A stretch of 64,000 nucleotides of DNA from UTCFX2 sp963827155 (lineage in GTDB: Bacteria; Chloroflexota; Anaerolineae; Anaerolineales; UBA4823): contig CAWGZV010000002.1 of assembly GCA_963827155.1 (NCBI GenBank), forward strand, positions 558,001 through 622,000. The letters are read 5' to 3'. A model generated the notes under the pieces. That model was not told the DNA's origin, did not search any database, and worked only from the letters and a program-made list of their open reading frames with translations. A program made the position numbers and the translations under genes. How positions within the stretch are numbered: the stretch's first letter is position 1; the number at the start of each line of letters is the position of its first letter. Below are positions 56,146-64,000 of the stretch, one piece after another.

Positions 56146-57117
56146 CTACCAGGCATAAGCTTCTGGCGCTTCTCCTCCGGGACCCGGCCAGATCTGCTCC
56201 AGCTGGTTCATTGTTTCATCGGACAAATGGATCTCCAGGGTTCGCTGGATATTCATCAGTTGGTCCAGTGTCCTGGGACCGATAATCGGCGAAGTAACCG
56301 CAGGCGATTTTAACAGCCAGGCGGTGGCTACTTCCGCAGGGGTTAAATTGATCTCTTTACAAAGCGATTCGTAAGCTTCCAACTGCCCACGCTGCTTTTC
56401 TACAGCTTCTTGGAGACGATCGGAGTTCCTACGCCCTTGCGACCTTTTCTCCAAAATGCCACTTAGCAGACCGCCACCGAGTGGGCTCCATGGGAGGAGC
56501 GCTAACCCATAAGCTCTACAAGCCGGGATAACCTCCAGCTCGATCATCCGGGCGTTAAGGTTGTAAAGGCTCTGTTCGGAAACCAATCCCAGAATATTAC
56601 GCTGTTGGGCTAATGATTGTGCCTGCGCGATCTGCCAACCGGCAAAATTACTGCTTCCAATGTAGAGCACCTTACCTTGCTGCACAAGGAGAGTCATTGC
56701 CTGCCAGATCTCTTCCCAGGGCGTGCTTCGATCGATGTGATGCATTTGGTAAAGATCGATGTGGTCTGTCTTCAAGCGGATCAAGCTGTCTTCGCACGCC
56801 TTGCGGATGTGATATGCTGACAGCCGACGGTCGTTCACTTTTTCGCCCATCCGGCCGAAGACTTTTGTCGCCAGGACGATGTTCCCGCGGCGGCTGCTGG
56901 CTTTGGCGAACCATTGACCGATAAGCTGTTCAGATATTCCTTCACCAAGTTTGCCGCCATAGACATTTGCGGTATCGAAAAAATTGATCCCAAGCTCCAA
57001 TGCTTTATCCATAATGGTAAAGCTATCTGTTTCATCGGTAACTGTGCCAAAATTCATTGTACCGAGACATAAACGGCTGACCTTGAGACCAGTTCGACCG
57101 AGGTTAACATACTCCAT
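56146..57117 (-). CDS. Aldo/keto reductase
   Basis: A 323-residue NADPH-dependent aldo/keto reductase, YghZ/Gpr/YajO group. Motifs: YVNLGRTGLKVSRLCLGTMNFG at the start, FFDTANVYGGKLGEGISEQLIGQWF (catalytic Asp and Tyr), LATKVFGRMG (Lys), YQMHHIDRSTPWEEIWQAMTLL (His), and GLALLPWSPLGGGLLSG. ATG at 57117 with AAGGAGA 8 bases upstream is preferred to the frame's first ATG at 57174. It is a single gene of unknown substrate; the family reduces aldehydes and ketones. Confidence 0.92.
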   Translation of the reverse strand: MEYVNLGRTGLKVSRLCLGTMNFGTVTDETDSFTIMDKALELGINFFDTANVYGGKLGEGISEQLIGQWFAKASSRRGNIVLATKVFGRMGEKVNDRRLSAYHIRKACEDSLIRLKTDHIDLYQMHHIDRSTPWEEIWQAMTLLVQQGKVLYIGSSNFAGWQIAQAQSLAQQRNILGLVSEQSLYNLNARMIELEVIPACRAYGLALLPWSPLGGGLLSGILEKRSQGRRNSDRLQEAVEKQRGQLEAYESLCKEINLTPAEVATAWLLKSPAVTSPIIGPRTLDQLMNIQRTLEIHLSDETMNQLEQIWPGPGGEAPEAYAW

Positions 57118-57238
57118 GGACGGCTCTCCTTGCGGCAGTAATTGGAATAGAAATTCAGTCGATAATTTTTCCAAAAGTTAGATCGTTATTATACACTTCT
57201 GGTTCTCCACCCCGATAATGACCCAGTGTCAAATTCTA

Positions 57239-59309
57239 TCAAACTCTCTCTTCAAGCTGTCTCTCCAACGCGGCTGGAGAATTCACTGGATTTTTGCAGG
57301 CGAAATTTTCGCACAGGTAGGCGGTTGTCTTTCCTTCGATGAGCGATCGATTTCAGATCATTCCGGAGATCGGTCGGGAACAGGAAAGACCGAGGCTGCA
57401 AATACGATTTCTGGACGAAAGTTGCCCCAAACCACTTCTTGAAAAGCGGAAAGCTCGTCGGTGTCTCCAGGCGGATGCAACAGCGCAATTTCTTTTATCC
57501 CCTTTTGGGCAAGATAAAGCGCTGAAAGCCAGCTTCCATAGGCGGTTGGATATCGAGACGCTATTTCTTAAATCGACGCGAGAGCACTTTCTGCTAGATC
57601 TCTATATTCTCCACGACCAGATAATGCCGTCATTTGAAGGAGTGAATGTACGGCAAGTGAATTCCCGCAGGGGGTGGCGTTATCTTGGAGATCTTTTGGA
57701 CGAATGAAAAGGTCTTCTGCACTTGCTAAATCGTAGAACCCCCCTGCGGGATCAATGAAATGATCGCAGAAGATATCGATCAATTTCCCGGCAGCTTCGA
57801 ACCAGCGGATGTTTGCATCAGTCTGGTATAAAATTTAACAATGCCAGGGCAAGTCCAGCATAATCCTCTAATCCGGCTTTGTTCTGTGCTTTCCTTTTCC
57901 TCCACGAGCGGAAAAGCTGACCATCAACAAAAAGCTCTTGCAGCAGGAAATCCGCATTTTTTTGGGCGATTTGGAGATAATGATCGTCATTGAGATAACG
58001 GGCAGCCTCCGAAAAGGAAATCAATGCAAGAGCATTCCAAGAAACCAGGATCTTATCATCGACAGCTGGTCGGCTGCGTTTTGTTCTTTCATCCAGAAGC
58101 ACTCGCCGCATCTGCGCCAGTTTTTCATGGATGGTCTCGATGGGCAGCTTAGTCATTTCTGCTAACTGTAGATCGGTTAAACGGCGTTGAAGCAGGTTGC
58201 GACCTTCAAAATTCCCTTCTTTTATAATCCCATAGGCAGTTTGAAACAGACCAAAATCGGAAAACACCTGTTGATTCCTTGAGCAGCATTTGAGAATAAA
58301 CTTTGAATTTCGTCAAATTTCCAGGTGTAAAATACTCCTTCCCCTTCGTCAAAGTCGGCGTCCAGACTGCTCATAAAGCCGCCTCAAGATTGGTCAACTC
58401 ATTCTCGATAAATCCATAAGTCGCCCGGGATACTTCGAGGTAACCTGGCTCGTGTGTGAGCAAATATGCATGGAGATATACCCTGGATAACTGGGCATTG
58501 TCATAGAGCATTTTTTCAAAGTGGGGGACCAGCCAATCGTTATCCGTACTGTAGCGGGCGAAATCCGCCGGCCAACAGATCAAACATCCCACCTTTTGCC
58601 ATCGCATCCAACCCATGCAATGCTACATCTTTGGCGAGCATGTCGCCATCAGATGCATTTAAAAGTAAAAATTCGATTGCCATTGGCTGTGGAAATTTCG
58701 GCGCCTGACCCCAGCCACCGAATTGCCAATCATATGCTTGAGCCAGACGCATCCCGGCAAGCTCAACCGCCTTTCGATCCAGGATCTGACCTGACTTCCA
58801 CTCACTTGATTGGAGATTTTGGAGGTGTCCCGTGATCTTGCGACTTGATTCAATAGGGAAGCTCGATCGTCATTCCAAAGGCGAGCAATGGAGAGAAGAA
58901 CATCTTCGAAGGATGGAAGCTGATATCTTCGCGTTGGTGGAAAATAAGTACCTCCAAAGAAAGGCTCGCAGTCTTGGGTCAAAAAAACGCTCATTGGCCA
59001 GCCGCCGCTACCGGTGAGGGCAACTACCGCGTTCATATAAATCGAAATCAAGGTCAGGGCGCTCTTCTCGATCGACCTTTATGTTGATGAAATGTTGGTT
59101 CATAATAGCTGCGATATGTGGATTTTCAAACAATTCGTGAGCCATTACGTGGCACCAATGACAGGCGGAATAACCAATGCTTAGAAGATGGGTTTATCTT
59201 CTACTCTCGCGGTGTGCAGGGCAGTTTCGTCCCATGGATGCCAGTCAACTGGATTGTCTGCATGTTGAAGGAGATACGGGGAGTTGGATTCGATTAATCG
59301 ATTAGACAT
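57239..59309 (-). pseudogene. DUF255 thioredoxin-domain protein (YyaL/SPATA20 type), heavily frameshifted
   Basis: Read through three frames, the 2,071 bases encode the whole family: NSPYLLQHADNPVDWHPW at the N-terminus, ACHWCHVMAHE (thioredoxin-like CxxC), YMNAVVALTGSGGWPMSVFLT, ARYSTDNDWLVPHFEKMLYDNAQL, KILVSWNALALISFSEAARYL, DLQDNATPCGNSLAVHSLLQMTAL and the C-terminal TTAYLCENFACKNPVNSP with TGA at 57239-57241. There are at least eight indels, near 59180, 59046, 58760-58935, 58570, 58380, 58265, 57830 and 57350. This density is far above that of the neighbours, so the gene may really be decaying. Start ATG 59309, 3 bases after the scpA stop. Confidence 0.8.
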
Positions 59310-59311
59310 TT

Positions 59312-60084
59312 TTATTCACCAAATTCCAACTCGATATCCTGAGCTTCGTCCCATACGGAGGACATTTCCATAGTGATGTCATTAAACAATCCCTCCTGGT
59401 AGGCCAGAACTCTTCTAAGCTTGATTAGTTCGAGGAGCGCCAGAAACGTCACCACGATATCCAGCCGGCGAGGGGAGTCTTCAATGAGCGCCGAAAATGA
59501 GCCGCGCGGATTATGTTTTAAGTCAGTCGGCGATTCGTAGGATTTTTTCGCGAATGGTTACTCTGGGAGGTGCGACTACAAATCGCAAACCAAGAAGCTC
59601 TTCTTCGCCTTTTAGGACAAGTTTAGCCGCTAGCACAAGATCGTCCAGCGATAATCCTCGCAGATCTAAGGAAGGTTCTATGTTCGGCGACGGTGCAAGC
59701 CTGGGATAAGTGTGAAAACTCTCCATGCGGGCGGCTAAACTATCAGAAATTTCTTTGAAACGCTTGTAAAGGATCAACTGGCGGGCAAGAGCTTCACCAG
59801 GATCTTCCTCTCCAGGCTCTCTTACTGGGGGTCGGGGGAGAAGGGCTTCTGATTTTAATTTGAACCAGTTTAGAGGCGATCACCAAAAATGCAGACACAT
59901 CACTGGCATTTGTTTCCGGGAGAAGGCGGAGATGCTCTAGATATTGATCTGTGACCTGAGCCAATGCCAGTTTGGTAATATCGAGCTCAGCTTTTTCAAT
60001 GAGCTGGAGTAGGAGATCGAGCGGTCCTTCATAAACCGGTGTGACAACCTGATAAATGTCTGAGGGATGGATTAGCGGCTGCAT
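59312..60084 (-). CDS. scpA: Segregation and condensation protein A, two frameshifts
   Basis: ScpA, kleisin subunit of the SMC-ScpAB condensin, 256 residues after correction. The N-terminus YEGPLDLLLQLIEKAELDITKLALAQVTDQYLEHL and the ASKLVQIKS strand are typical; the C-terminal winged helix contains VVTFLALLELIKLRRVLAYQEG. Breaks: an extra A near 59853-59856 (LVQIKSEALLPRPPVREPGEED when fixed) and one base near 59527 (before LKHNPRGSFSALIED). ATG at 60084 is used. scpB is not adjacent here. As a housekeeping gene, it is more likely intact in the organism than broken. Confidence 0.88.
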
Positions 60085-60214
60085 CGCGAAGATTATACCT
60101 GACATCGAATGCAGGTCGTTCAGACCTGGTAAAATTTTCGAGAATCGATGTAACGAAAAAACACCCAACTGCATCAAAGTATTAGAAACAGATTACTTCA
60201 TCAGGAGGTTTGTA

Positions 60215-60571
60215 ATGATCTCGGAACCTGTTCATGTCACAGACGCAGCTTTTGATAAGACGGTAATGCAATCGATCCTGCCGACAATAGTTGATTTCTG
60301 GGCGCCATGGTGCGGACCTTGCAGAATGGTCGCTCCGGTTCTCGATAAATTGGCGAAAGAGAATGCCGGAAAATTATTGGTGGCAAAAGTAAATACTGAC
60401 GAAAATCCCGAATGGGCTGGAAAATTCGGTGTACAAGGGATCCCAACCATGCTGTTCGTTGCGAACGGTAAAGTTGTTCATCGCCAGGTTGGCGCTCTAC
60501 CAGAACCCATGCTTAAAGATCTCGTCACCCAATTCATGGAAGTGGTCACAAAGAATCCGGCTGCTGCATAG
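60215..60571 (+). CDS. trxA: Thioredoxin
   Basis: A 118-residue thioredoxin: VDFWAPWCGPCRMVAPVLDKLAKE holds the redox CGPC, and GVQGIPTMLFVANGKVVHRQVGALPEPML carries the cis-Pro and the C-terminal strand. ATG at 60215 has a strong AGGAGG (60203-60208) 6 bases upstream; the frame's earlier Met at 60056 would add an unrelated extension. It is transcribed divergently from scpA. A strong terminator follows at 60600-60631. It reduces disulfides in the cytoplasm. Confidence 0.96.
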   Translation: MISEPVHVTDAAFDKTVMQSILPTIVDFWAPWCGPCRMVAPVLDKLAKENAGKLLVAKVNTDENPEWAGKFGVQGIPTMLFVANGKVVHRQVGALPEPMLKDLVTQFMEVVTKNPAAA

Positions 60572-60599
60572 AAGGTACATCCGAAATTATTAGATGCCA

Positions 60600-60631
60600 G
60601 GGCTGTCTGAACAATACAGGCAGCCCTTTTT
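60600..60631 (+). terminator. Intrinsic terminator of trxA
   Basis: Arms GGGCTGTCTG (60600-60609) and CAGGCAGCCC (60617-60626), 10 pairs with one G-U, loop AACAATA, then five T (60627-60631). It lies 29 bases after the trxA stop and just at the end of the convergent murA gene. Confidence 0.85.
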
Positions 60632-61926
60632 AGATTGATTCCTGGATTCTCTCAATTTCAGCGCCCAGCGAACGCAGCTTTTGATCAACCTGCTCATAAC
60701 CCCGGTCGATTTGATTGATATTGCGGATCACGGAGGTTCCATTTGCAGCCAACGCTGCGAGGACCAGCGCCATACCCGCGCGGATATCAGGATTCTCCAT
60801 TTTTTCTCCAAATAGTGGGGTTGGACCCTGGACAATGCAGCGATGCGGGTCGCATAAAACGATGTGAGCACCCATTGAGACCAGTTTGTCAATAAAGAAC
60901 ATTCGGCTTGGATACATCCAATCGTGAAACAGAACACTGCCAGCAGATTGGGTTGACGCCACAATTGCGATGGACATCAAGTCAGTAGGAAATGCTGGCC
61001 AGGTCATCACCTTGATCTCTGGGATGGCGTCACCTAAATCAGGCTCAATGCAGAGTTCTTGATGGGGTGAAATAATCAAATCCTGATCTTCAGTTTCCCA
61101 ACTGATCCCCAGCCGTCTAAAAACCATGCGAACCATATCCAAATATTCCGGACCGGCGTTCCTGATCCGAAGCGACCCGTGCGTCACTACTGCGGCTCCA
61201 ATAAAACTTACAACCTCCAGATAATCTGGTCCTATCGTAAATTCTCCGCCGTTCAAGCGAGGTACACCATGGATTTTTAAGGTGTTGGATCCAATGTGCA
61301 GGATTTGGGCTCCAAGCAGGTTAAGAAAGTGGCAGAGCTCTTGAACATGGGGCTCAGAAGCCGCATTTCGCAGCACAGTTTGGCCGGAAGCGGTAACCGC
61401 GGCCATGATCGCGTTTTCAGTCGCAGTGACGCTGGCTTCATCGAGCAAGATATCGCTGCCAATCAAACGGTCTGCATGGAAATCGATTACTTTTTCGGCG
61501 CGATCGTAGTTAATCTTTGTTCCCAAGAGCCTGGAGGGCAATGGTATGGGTGTCTAGCCTTCGGCGTCCGATCACATCGCCGCCAGGAGGTGGAAGCCTC
61601 AAACCACCAGATCGCGCAACCATGGGGCCTGCAAGCAGAATAGAAGCTCGAATTCGCCGGCATTTGTCAGGATCGAGATCGGCGGGACGAACATTAGTAG
61701 CCTGAATTTTCCAAGAATGCCCTTCTAAATGCTCCACGCTTACACCTAAGCTATCCAGGAGCGAACACATATCCTCGACATCGCGAATTGCTGGCAAGTT
61801 GTGCAGGATTACAGGCTGGTCAGTAAGGAGTGTAGCTGCCAGCAAAGGCAGGGCAGCATTCTTGTTTCCAGAGGGAGTGACTTCTCCATTCAGCGGAATG
61901 CCCCCTTGAATAACAAATTTATCCAT
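60630..61926 (-). CDS. murA: UDP-N-acetylglucosamine 1-carboxyvinyltransferase with Asp at the catalytic Cys position, one frameshift
   Basis: First committed step of peptidoglycan synthesis: adds enolpyruvate to UDP-GlcNAc. 431 residues after correction, as expected. MDKFVIQGGIPLNGEVTPSGNKNAALPLLAA is the substrate-binding start. The active-site loop reads PPPGGDVIGRRRLDTH, where most MurA have PGGCAIG, so the catalytic Cys is Asp. The rest includes DEASVTATENAIMAAV and PDIRAGMALVLAALAANG. One extra A near 61530 splits the gene (LGTKINYDRAEKV when fixed). Asp enzymes are known to be fosfomycin-insensitive. Confidence 0.93.
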
Positions 61927-62016
61927 TGGATTTTGCTCTCCTTAATAATAGTTTGACAGTCATTTTGTGAAACAGACAGCCTTCAGAGTTGTTATTTTTG
62001 AAATCCCTTTCAACGC

Positions 62017-62022
62017 TATAAT
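62017..62022 (+). promoter_or_regulatory. -10 box upstream of the prepilin peptidase gene
   Basis: A perfect TATAAT lies 52 bases before the ATG of the peptidase gene. The -35 region is weak (only T-rich sequence at the right distance), so the site is tentative. It also lies in the divergent gap to murA. Confidence 0.4.
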
Positions 62023-62073
62023 ACCGTAAAAACCGACACTAAAAGATCCCTTGTAAGAAAAGGTTCGAGTTTT

Positions 62074-62838
62074 ATGTTGTCCAAATTGCCTGTAATAATT
62101 TTTGCCTGGTTGTTGGGAATGTTGGTTAATTATCTGGCCGATGTGCTGCCCATACGCCGACGACTGGATGTTCCAACCTGCTCGTACTGCGGTGCGAAAT
62201 TCTCGCTCAGGCGATATTTAATCTGGCCGAGAGACTGTTTGGAGTGTGGGAGATTTCGGTCGAAGCGGACCTGGATTGTTGAAATCGGGATGGCTGTCGC
62301 CGCAGTTCTGATGTTTATCAACCCACCAGAAAAACTTGGTTTCTGGATTGGGGTGATCCTACTCGCGTATCTGGCAGTAATCACTGTGATTGATTTCGAA
62401 CACCGTATCATTATGCATATTACCAGCGTGGTCGGGGGTGTTCTCGCCGTGGTGATTGGGATTTCCCTTCATGGGGCGGCTTCCACACTAATTGGCGGCG
62501 CTTTCGGTTTTGGGGTTATGCTGGCGATATATTATCTTGGATTTTTGTTTGTTCGATTCACCCGGCGGATGCGCGGACTGAATTTGACAGAGGAGGACGC
62601 GATCGGCTTTGGAGATGTCAATCTGACCGGGATTATGGGGCTGCTGCTCGGATGGCCTGGGATCATCCTTGGATTAGTTTTAGCAATTCTGCTCGCTGGA
62701 TTTGGGTCGCTGATCTACATAATCTATAAGCTAATCCGAGGAGGATATCACCCTGGTCTCGCACTTCCCTATGGACCTTTTATAACTGCAAGTATCTTTG
62801 TCTTGCTGTATCTGGATCCTCAGAGCTGGTTTTCCTGA
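62074..62838 (+). CDS. Prepilin leader peptidase / A24 family aspartic protease
   Basis: A 254-residue membrane protein. An N-terminal zinc-finger-like loop (CSYCGAKFSLRRYLIWPRDCLECGRF, two CxxC) lies in the first cytoplasmic region. About seven membrane helices follow, with the catalytic Asp residues in TVIDFEHRIIM and GFGDVNLTGIMGLLLGW. It cleaves type IV pilin or secretion pseudopilin leader peptides and N-methylates them. No pilin gene is in the window. The gene starts divergently from murA. Confidence 0.9.
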   Translation: MLSKLPVIIFAWLLGMLVNYLADVLPIRRRLDVPTCSYCGAKFSLRRYLIWPRDCLECGRFRSKRTWIVEIGMAVAAVLMFINPPEKLGFWIGVILLAYLAVITVIDFEHRIIMHITSVVGGVLAVVIGISLHGAASTLIGGAFGFGVMLAIYYLGFLFVRFTRRMRGLNLTEEDAIGFGDVNLTGIMGLLLGWPGIILGLVLAILLAGFGSLIYIIYKLIRGGYHPGLALPYGPFITASIFVLLYLDPQSWFS

Positions 62839-62849
62839 ATAAATACGCG

Positions 62850-62890
62850 AAAAAGAGAGATATTTCGTTCTTGCGGACGAAATATCTCTC
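62850..62890 (-). terminator. Perfect 14-bp hairpin, terminator of secF
   Basis: Arms GAGAGATATTTCGT (62855-62868) and ACGAAATATCTCTC (62877-62890) are perfectly paired around an 8-base loop. On the minus strand it is followed by five T (62850-62854), placing an intrinsic terminator 18 bases after the secF stop. It also lies 11 bases after the prepilin peptidase stop on the plus strand, where no T-run is present. Confidence 0.8.
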
Positions 62891-62908
62891 ATCCAGAAAT
62901 TTAGAATT

Positions 62909-63844
62909 TCAGGCAGCTGCTGAAGATTGTTTCGATCGGAACCAGCGCTTCCATTCTTTGCCTTCCCAGACCACCAGGATTGGTGCGGCAATAAAGATCG
63001 AAGAATAAGTACCGCTGAAAAGACCTACGAGAAGAATTGTTGAAAACTCACGCAAAGTTATGCCGCCGAACAAAGCAAGAGCCAGAAGCATAAATTCAAC
63101 TGTCATCAACTGGGTGTTGATTGATCGCTGCAGGGTCTGGACGATGGAGTGGTTGACCAGTCTTTCAAAATCTAATCTGCGGTAGATACCGGTATTTTCC
63201 CGGATGCGGTCGAACACAACGACTTTATCCTGGACTGAAAAACCGATGACAGTAAGGACGGCAGTAAGGTACAGCGCATCAATTTGCCAGCCAAATAACA
63301 AGCTGCCGATGGCAGTGAGGCTGAAAACGATCGCAACATCATGGATCATCGCAATAATCGCGCAGATGCCGTAGCGAATTGCGTGGGGGATGCCACGAAA
63401 TGCAAAAGTCATATAAAATGTGACGATAATCGCTGCGACAGCAACCGCCTGCGCTGCTCTGGCGGTCACCTCTTTCCCGATGGTCGGACCGACACTCTCA
63501 TACCGAAGCAAGTCTACCTCTGAGTTGAACTCTTTGCTCAGCTCATCAACCACGCTGCCTCGCACTTCGTCACTGAGCACCGATGACCGGATTACATACG
63601 AATCCGAGCTAGTGGTTTGAATTTTTACATCTTCAACCCCAAGCTGTTTGTAAAGGCTAATGATGTCAGCTTCGGATGGAGCAGCATTTGCAAAACGGAC
63701 CTCTAACAAGCTGCCACCAGAAAAGTCAATCGATACAGGTAAGGTGCCGCTGGAGATTTGATATCCTAAAAGGATCAATCCTGGGACAATCAACAGCAGT
63801 GAAAGCCCGAAAAAGAAATAGCGCTTACCGATGATGTTAATCAT
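62909..63844 (-). CDS. secF: Protein translocase subunit SecF
   Basis: A 311-residue SecF, normal size. The Sec_GG motif is VSIDFSGGSLLEVRFA, and six membrane helices include YLTAVLTVIGFSVQDKVVVFDRIREN (the conserved TM4-5 region) and SINTQLMTVEFMLLALALFGG. SecDF uses the proton or sodium gradient to pull translocating proteins across the membrane. It follows secD by 12 bases and ends at a terminator. Confidence 0.95.
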   Translation of the reverse strand: MINIIGKRYFFFGLSLLLIVPGLILLGYQISSGTLPVSIDFSGGSLLEVRFANAAPSEADIISLYKQLGVEDVKIQTTSSDSYVIRSSVLSDEVRGSVVDELSKEFNSEVDLLRYESVGPTIGKEVTARAAQAVAVAAIIVTFYMTFAFRGIPHAIRYGICAIIAMIHDVAIVFSLTAIGSLLFGWQIDALYLTAVLTVIGFSVQDKVVVFDRIRENTGIYRRLDFERLVNHSIVQTLQRSINTQLMTVEFMLLALALFGGITLREFSTILLVGLFSGTYSSIFIAAPILVVWEGKEWKRWFRSKQSSAAA

Positions 63845-63856
63845 TTCGGTTCCCTT

Positions 63857-64000
63857 CTAGATTCCGAACCATTTCGAATAATCTTTAGATTTGAAATTAT
63901 TCGCGATGATATCTATTAATAATCTCGTAACGAGGAGTGCCGTGAACAAACTTACGAGGACACCTAAAAACAGTGTGATGGAAAAACCTTTCACCATCGT
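63857..64000 (-). CDS. secD: Protein translocase subunit SecD, C-terminal end
   Basis: The last 47 codons of a frame open to the window edge: GFSITLFLGVLVSLFTALLV then TRLLIDIIANNF and a short basic tail ending at TAG (63857-63859). This matches the last membrane helix of SecD (typical FTALxVTRxLL). The 5' part lies outside. It is directly upstream of secF, the usual secDF order, so the call is confident even from this piece. Confidence 0.88.
   Translation of the reverse strand, partial: TMVKGFSITLFLGVLVSLFTALLVTRLLIDIIANNFKSKDYSKWFGI

Noticed and set aside
1..64000. CRISPR arrays, insertion sequences, tRNA or rRNA genes
   Set aside because: I saw no direct-repeat array, no transposase ORF and no tRNA- or rRNA-like sequence on reading both strands by eye; a dedicated tRNA search could still find one.

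Overview
The window looks like a piece of a Chloroflexota genome, most likely Anaerolineae-like. The evidence is indirect: several lipoproteins with Thr/Pro-rich linkers and Ig-like domains of the NBR1 type, SH3b surface proteins, a SecD/SecF pair, and an anaerobic gene set. That set comprises a selenocysteine formate dehydrogenase with NuoE/NuoF-type subunits, glycerol-3-phosphate dehydrogenase GlpABC, CooC-type ATPases, and thiolase plus 3-hydroxyacyl-CoA dehydrogenase. No rRNA or tRNA gene was seen, so the taxonomy is inference. The gene set suggests an anaerobe that can use fatty acyl-CoA, glycerol and formate, possibly with a Wood-Ljungdahl branch encoded elsewhere.

Layout. 1-7 kb: end of murJ, an SH3b protein, xseAB, a HIT protein, then thiolase and hbd. 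7-16.8 kb: DegV, a membrane-embedded subtilisin, two MFS exporters, prs and a penicillin-acylase-type hydrolase. 16.8-22.7 kb: glpK-glpA-glpB-glpC. 22.7-27.1 kb: an alpha/beta hydrolase and four tandem NBR1-Ig lipoprotein genes. 27.2-33.5 kb: a formate dehydrogenase operon (fdhD, HndB-like, NuoE-like, NuoF-like, fdhA). 33.6-42.3 kb: a polyphosphate kinase 2 remnant, a fifth NBR1-Ig lipoprotein, an MFS exporter, a heterodimeric ABC exporter behind a leader-peptide/terminator region, and a dynamin-like GTPase. 42.4-54.8 kb: a GNAT-like protein, a small ferredoxin, a beta-propeller lipoprotein, an ATP-grasp ligase, a broken GyrA-type propeller, a cytochrome-b5-like protein, a LmbE deacetylase, two CooC ATPases, cysS and a cyanophycinase-like protein. 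54.9-64 kb: an SCP2-type thiolase, an aldo/keto reductase, a badly broken DUF255 protein, scpA, trxA, murA, a prepilin peptidase, secF and the end of secD.

The strongest single result is in fdhA. An in-frame TGA sits exactly at the selenocysteine site and is followed 18 nt later by a SECIS hairpin with a GGUCU loop. The second is a probable transcription attenuator (promoter, 28-codon leader peptide, terminator) ahead of the ABC exporter genes.

Sequence quality needs care. From about 12 kb onward many genes, including essential ones (prs, murA, scpA, glpK), carry single-base indels or in-frame stops, while 1-12 kb is clean. In most cases I could rejoin the reading frames and the corrected length is a whole number of codons of normal family length. 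Sequencing or assembly error is therefore the simplest explanation for most of them. I list such genes as one feature over the full span and give the break positions.
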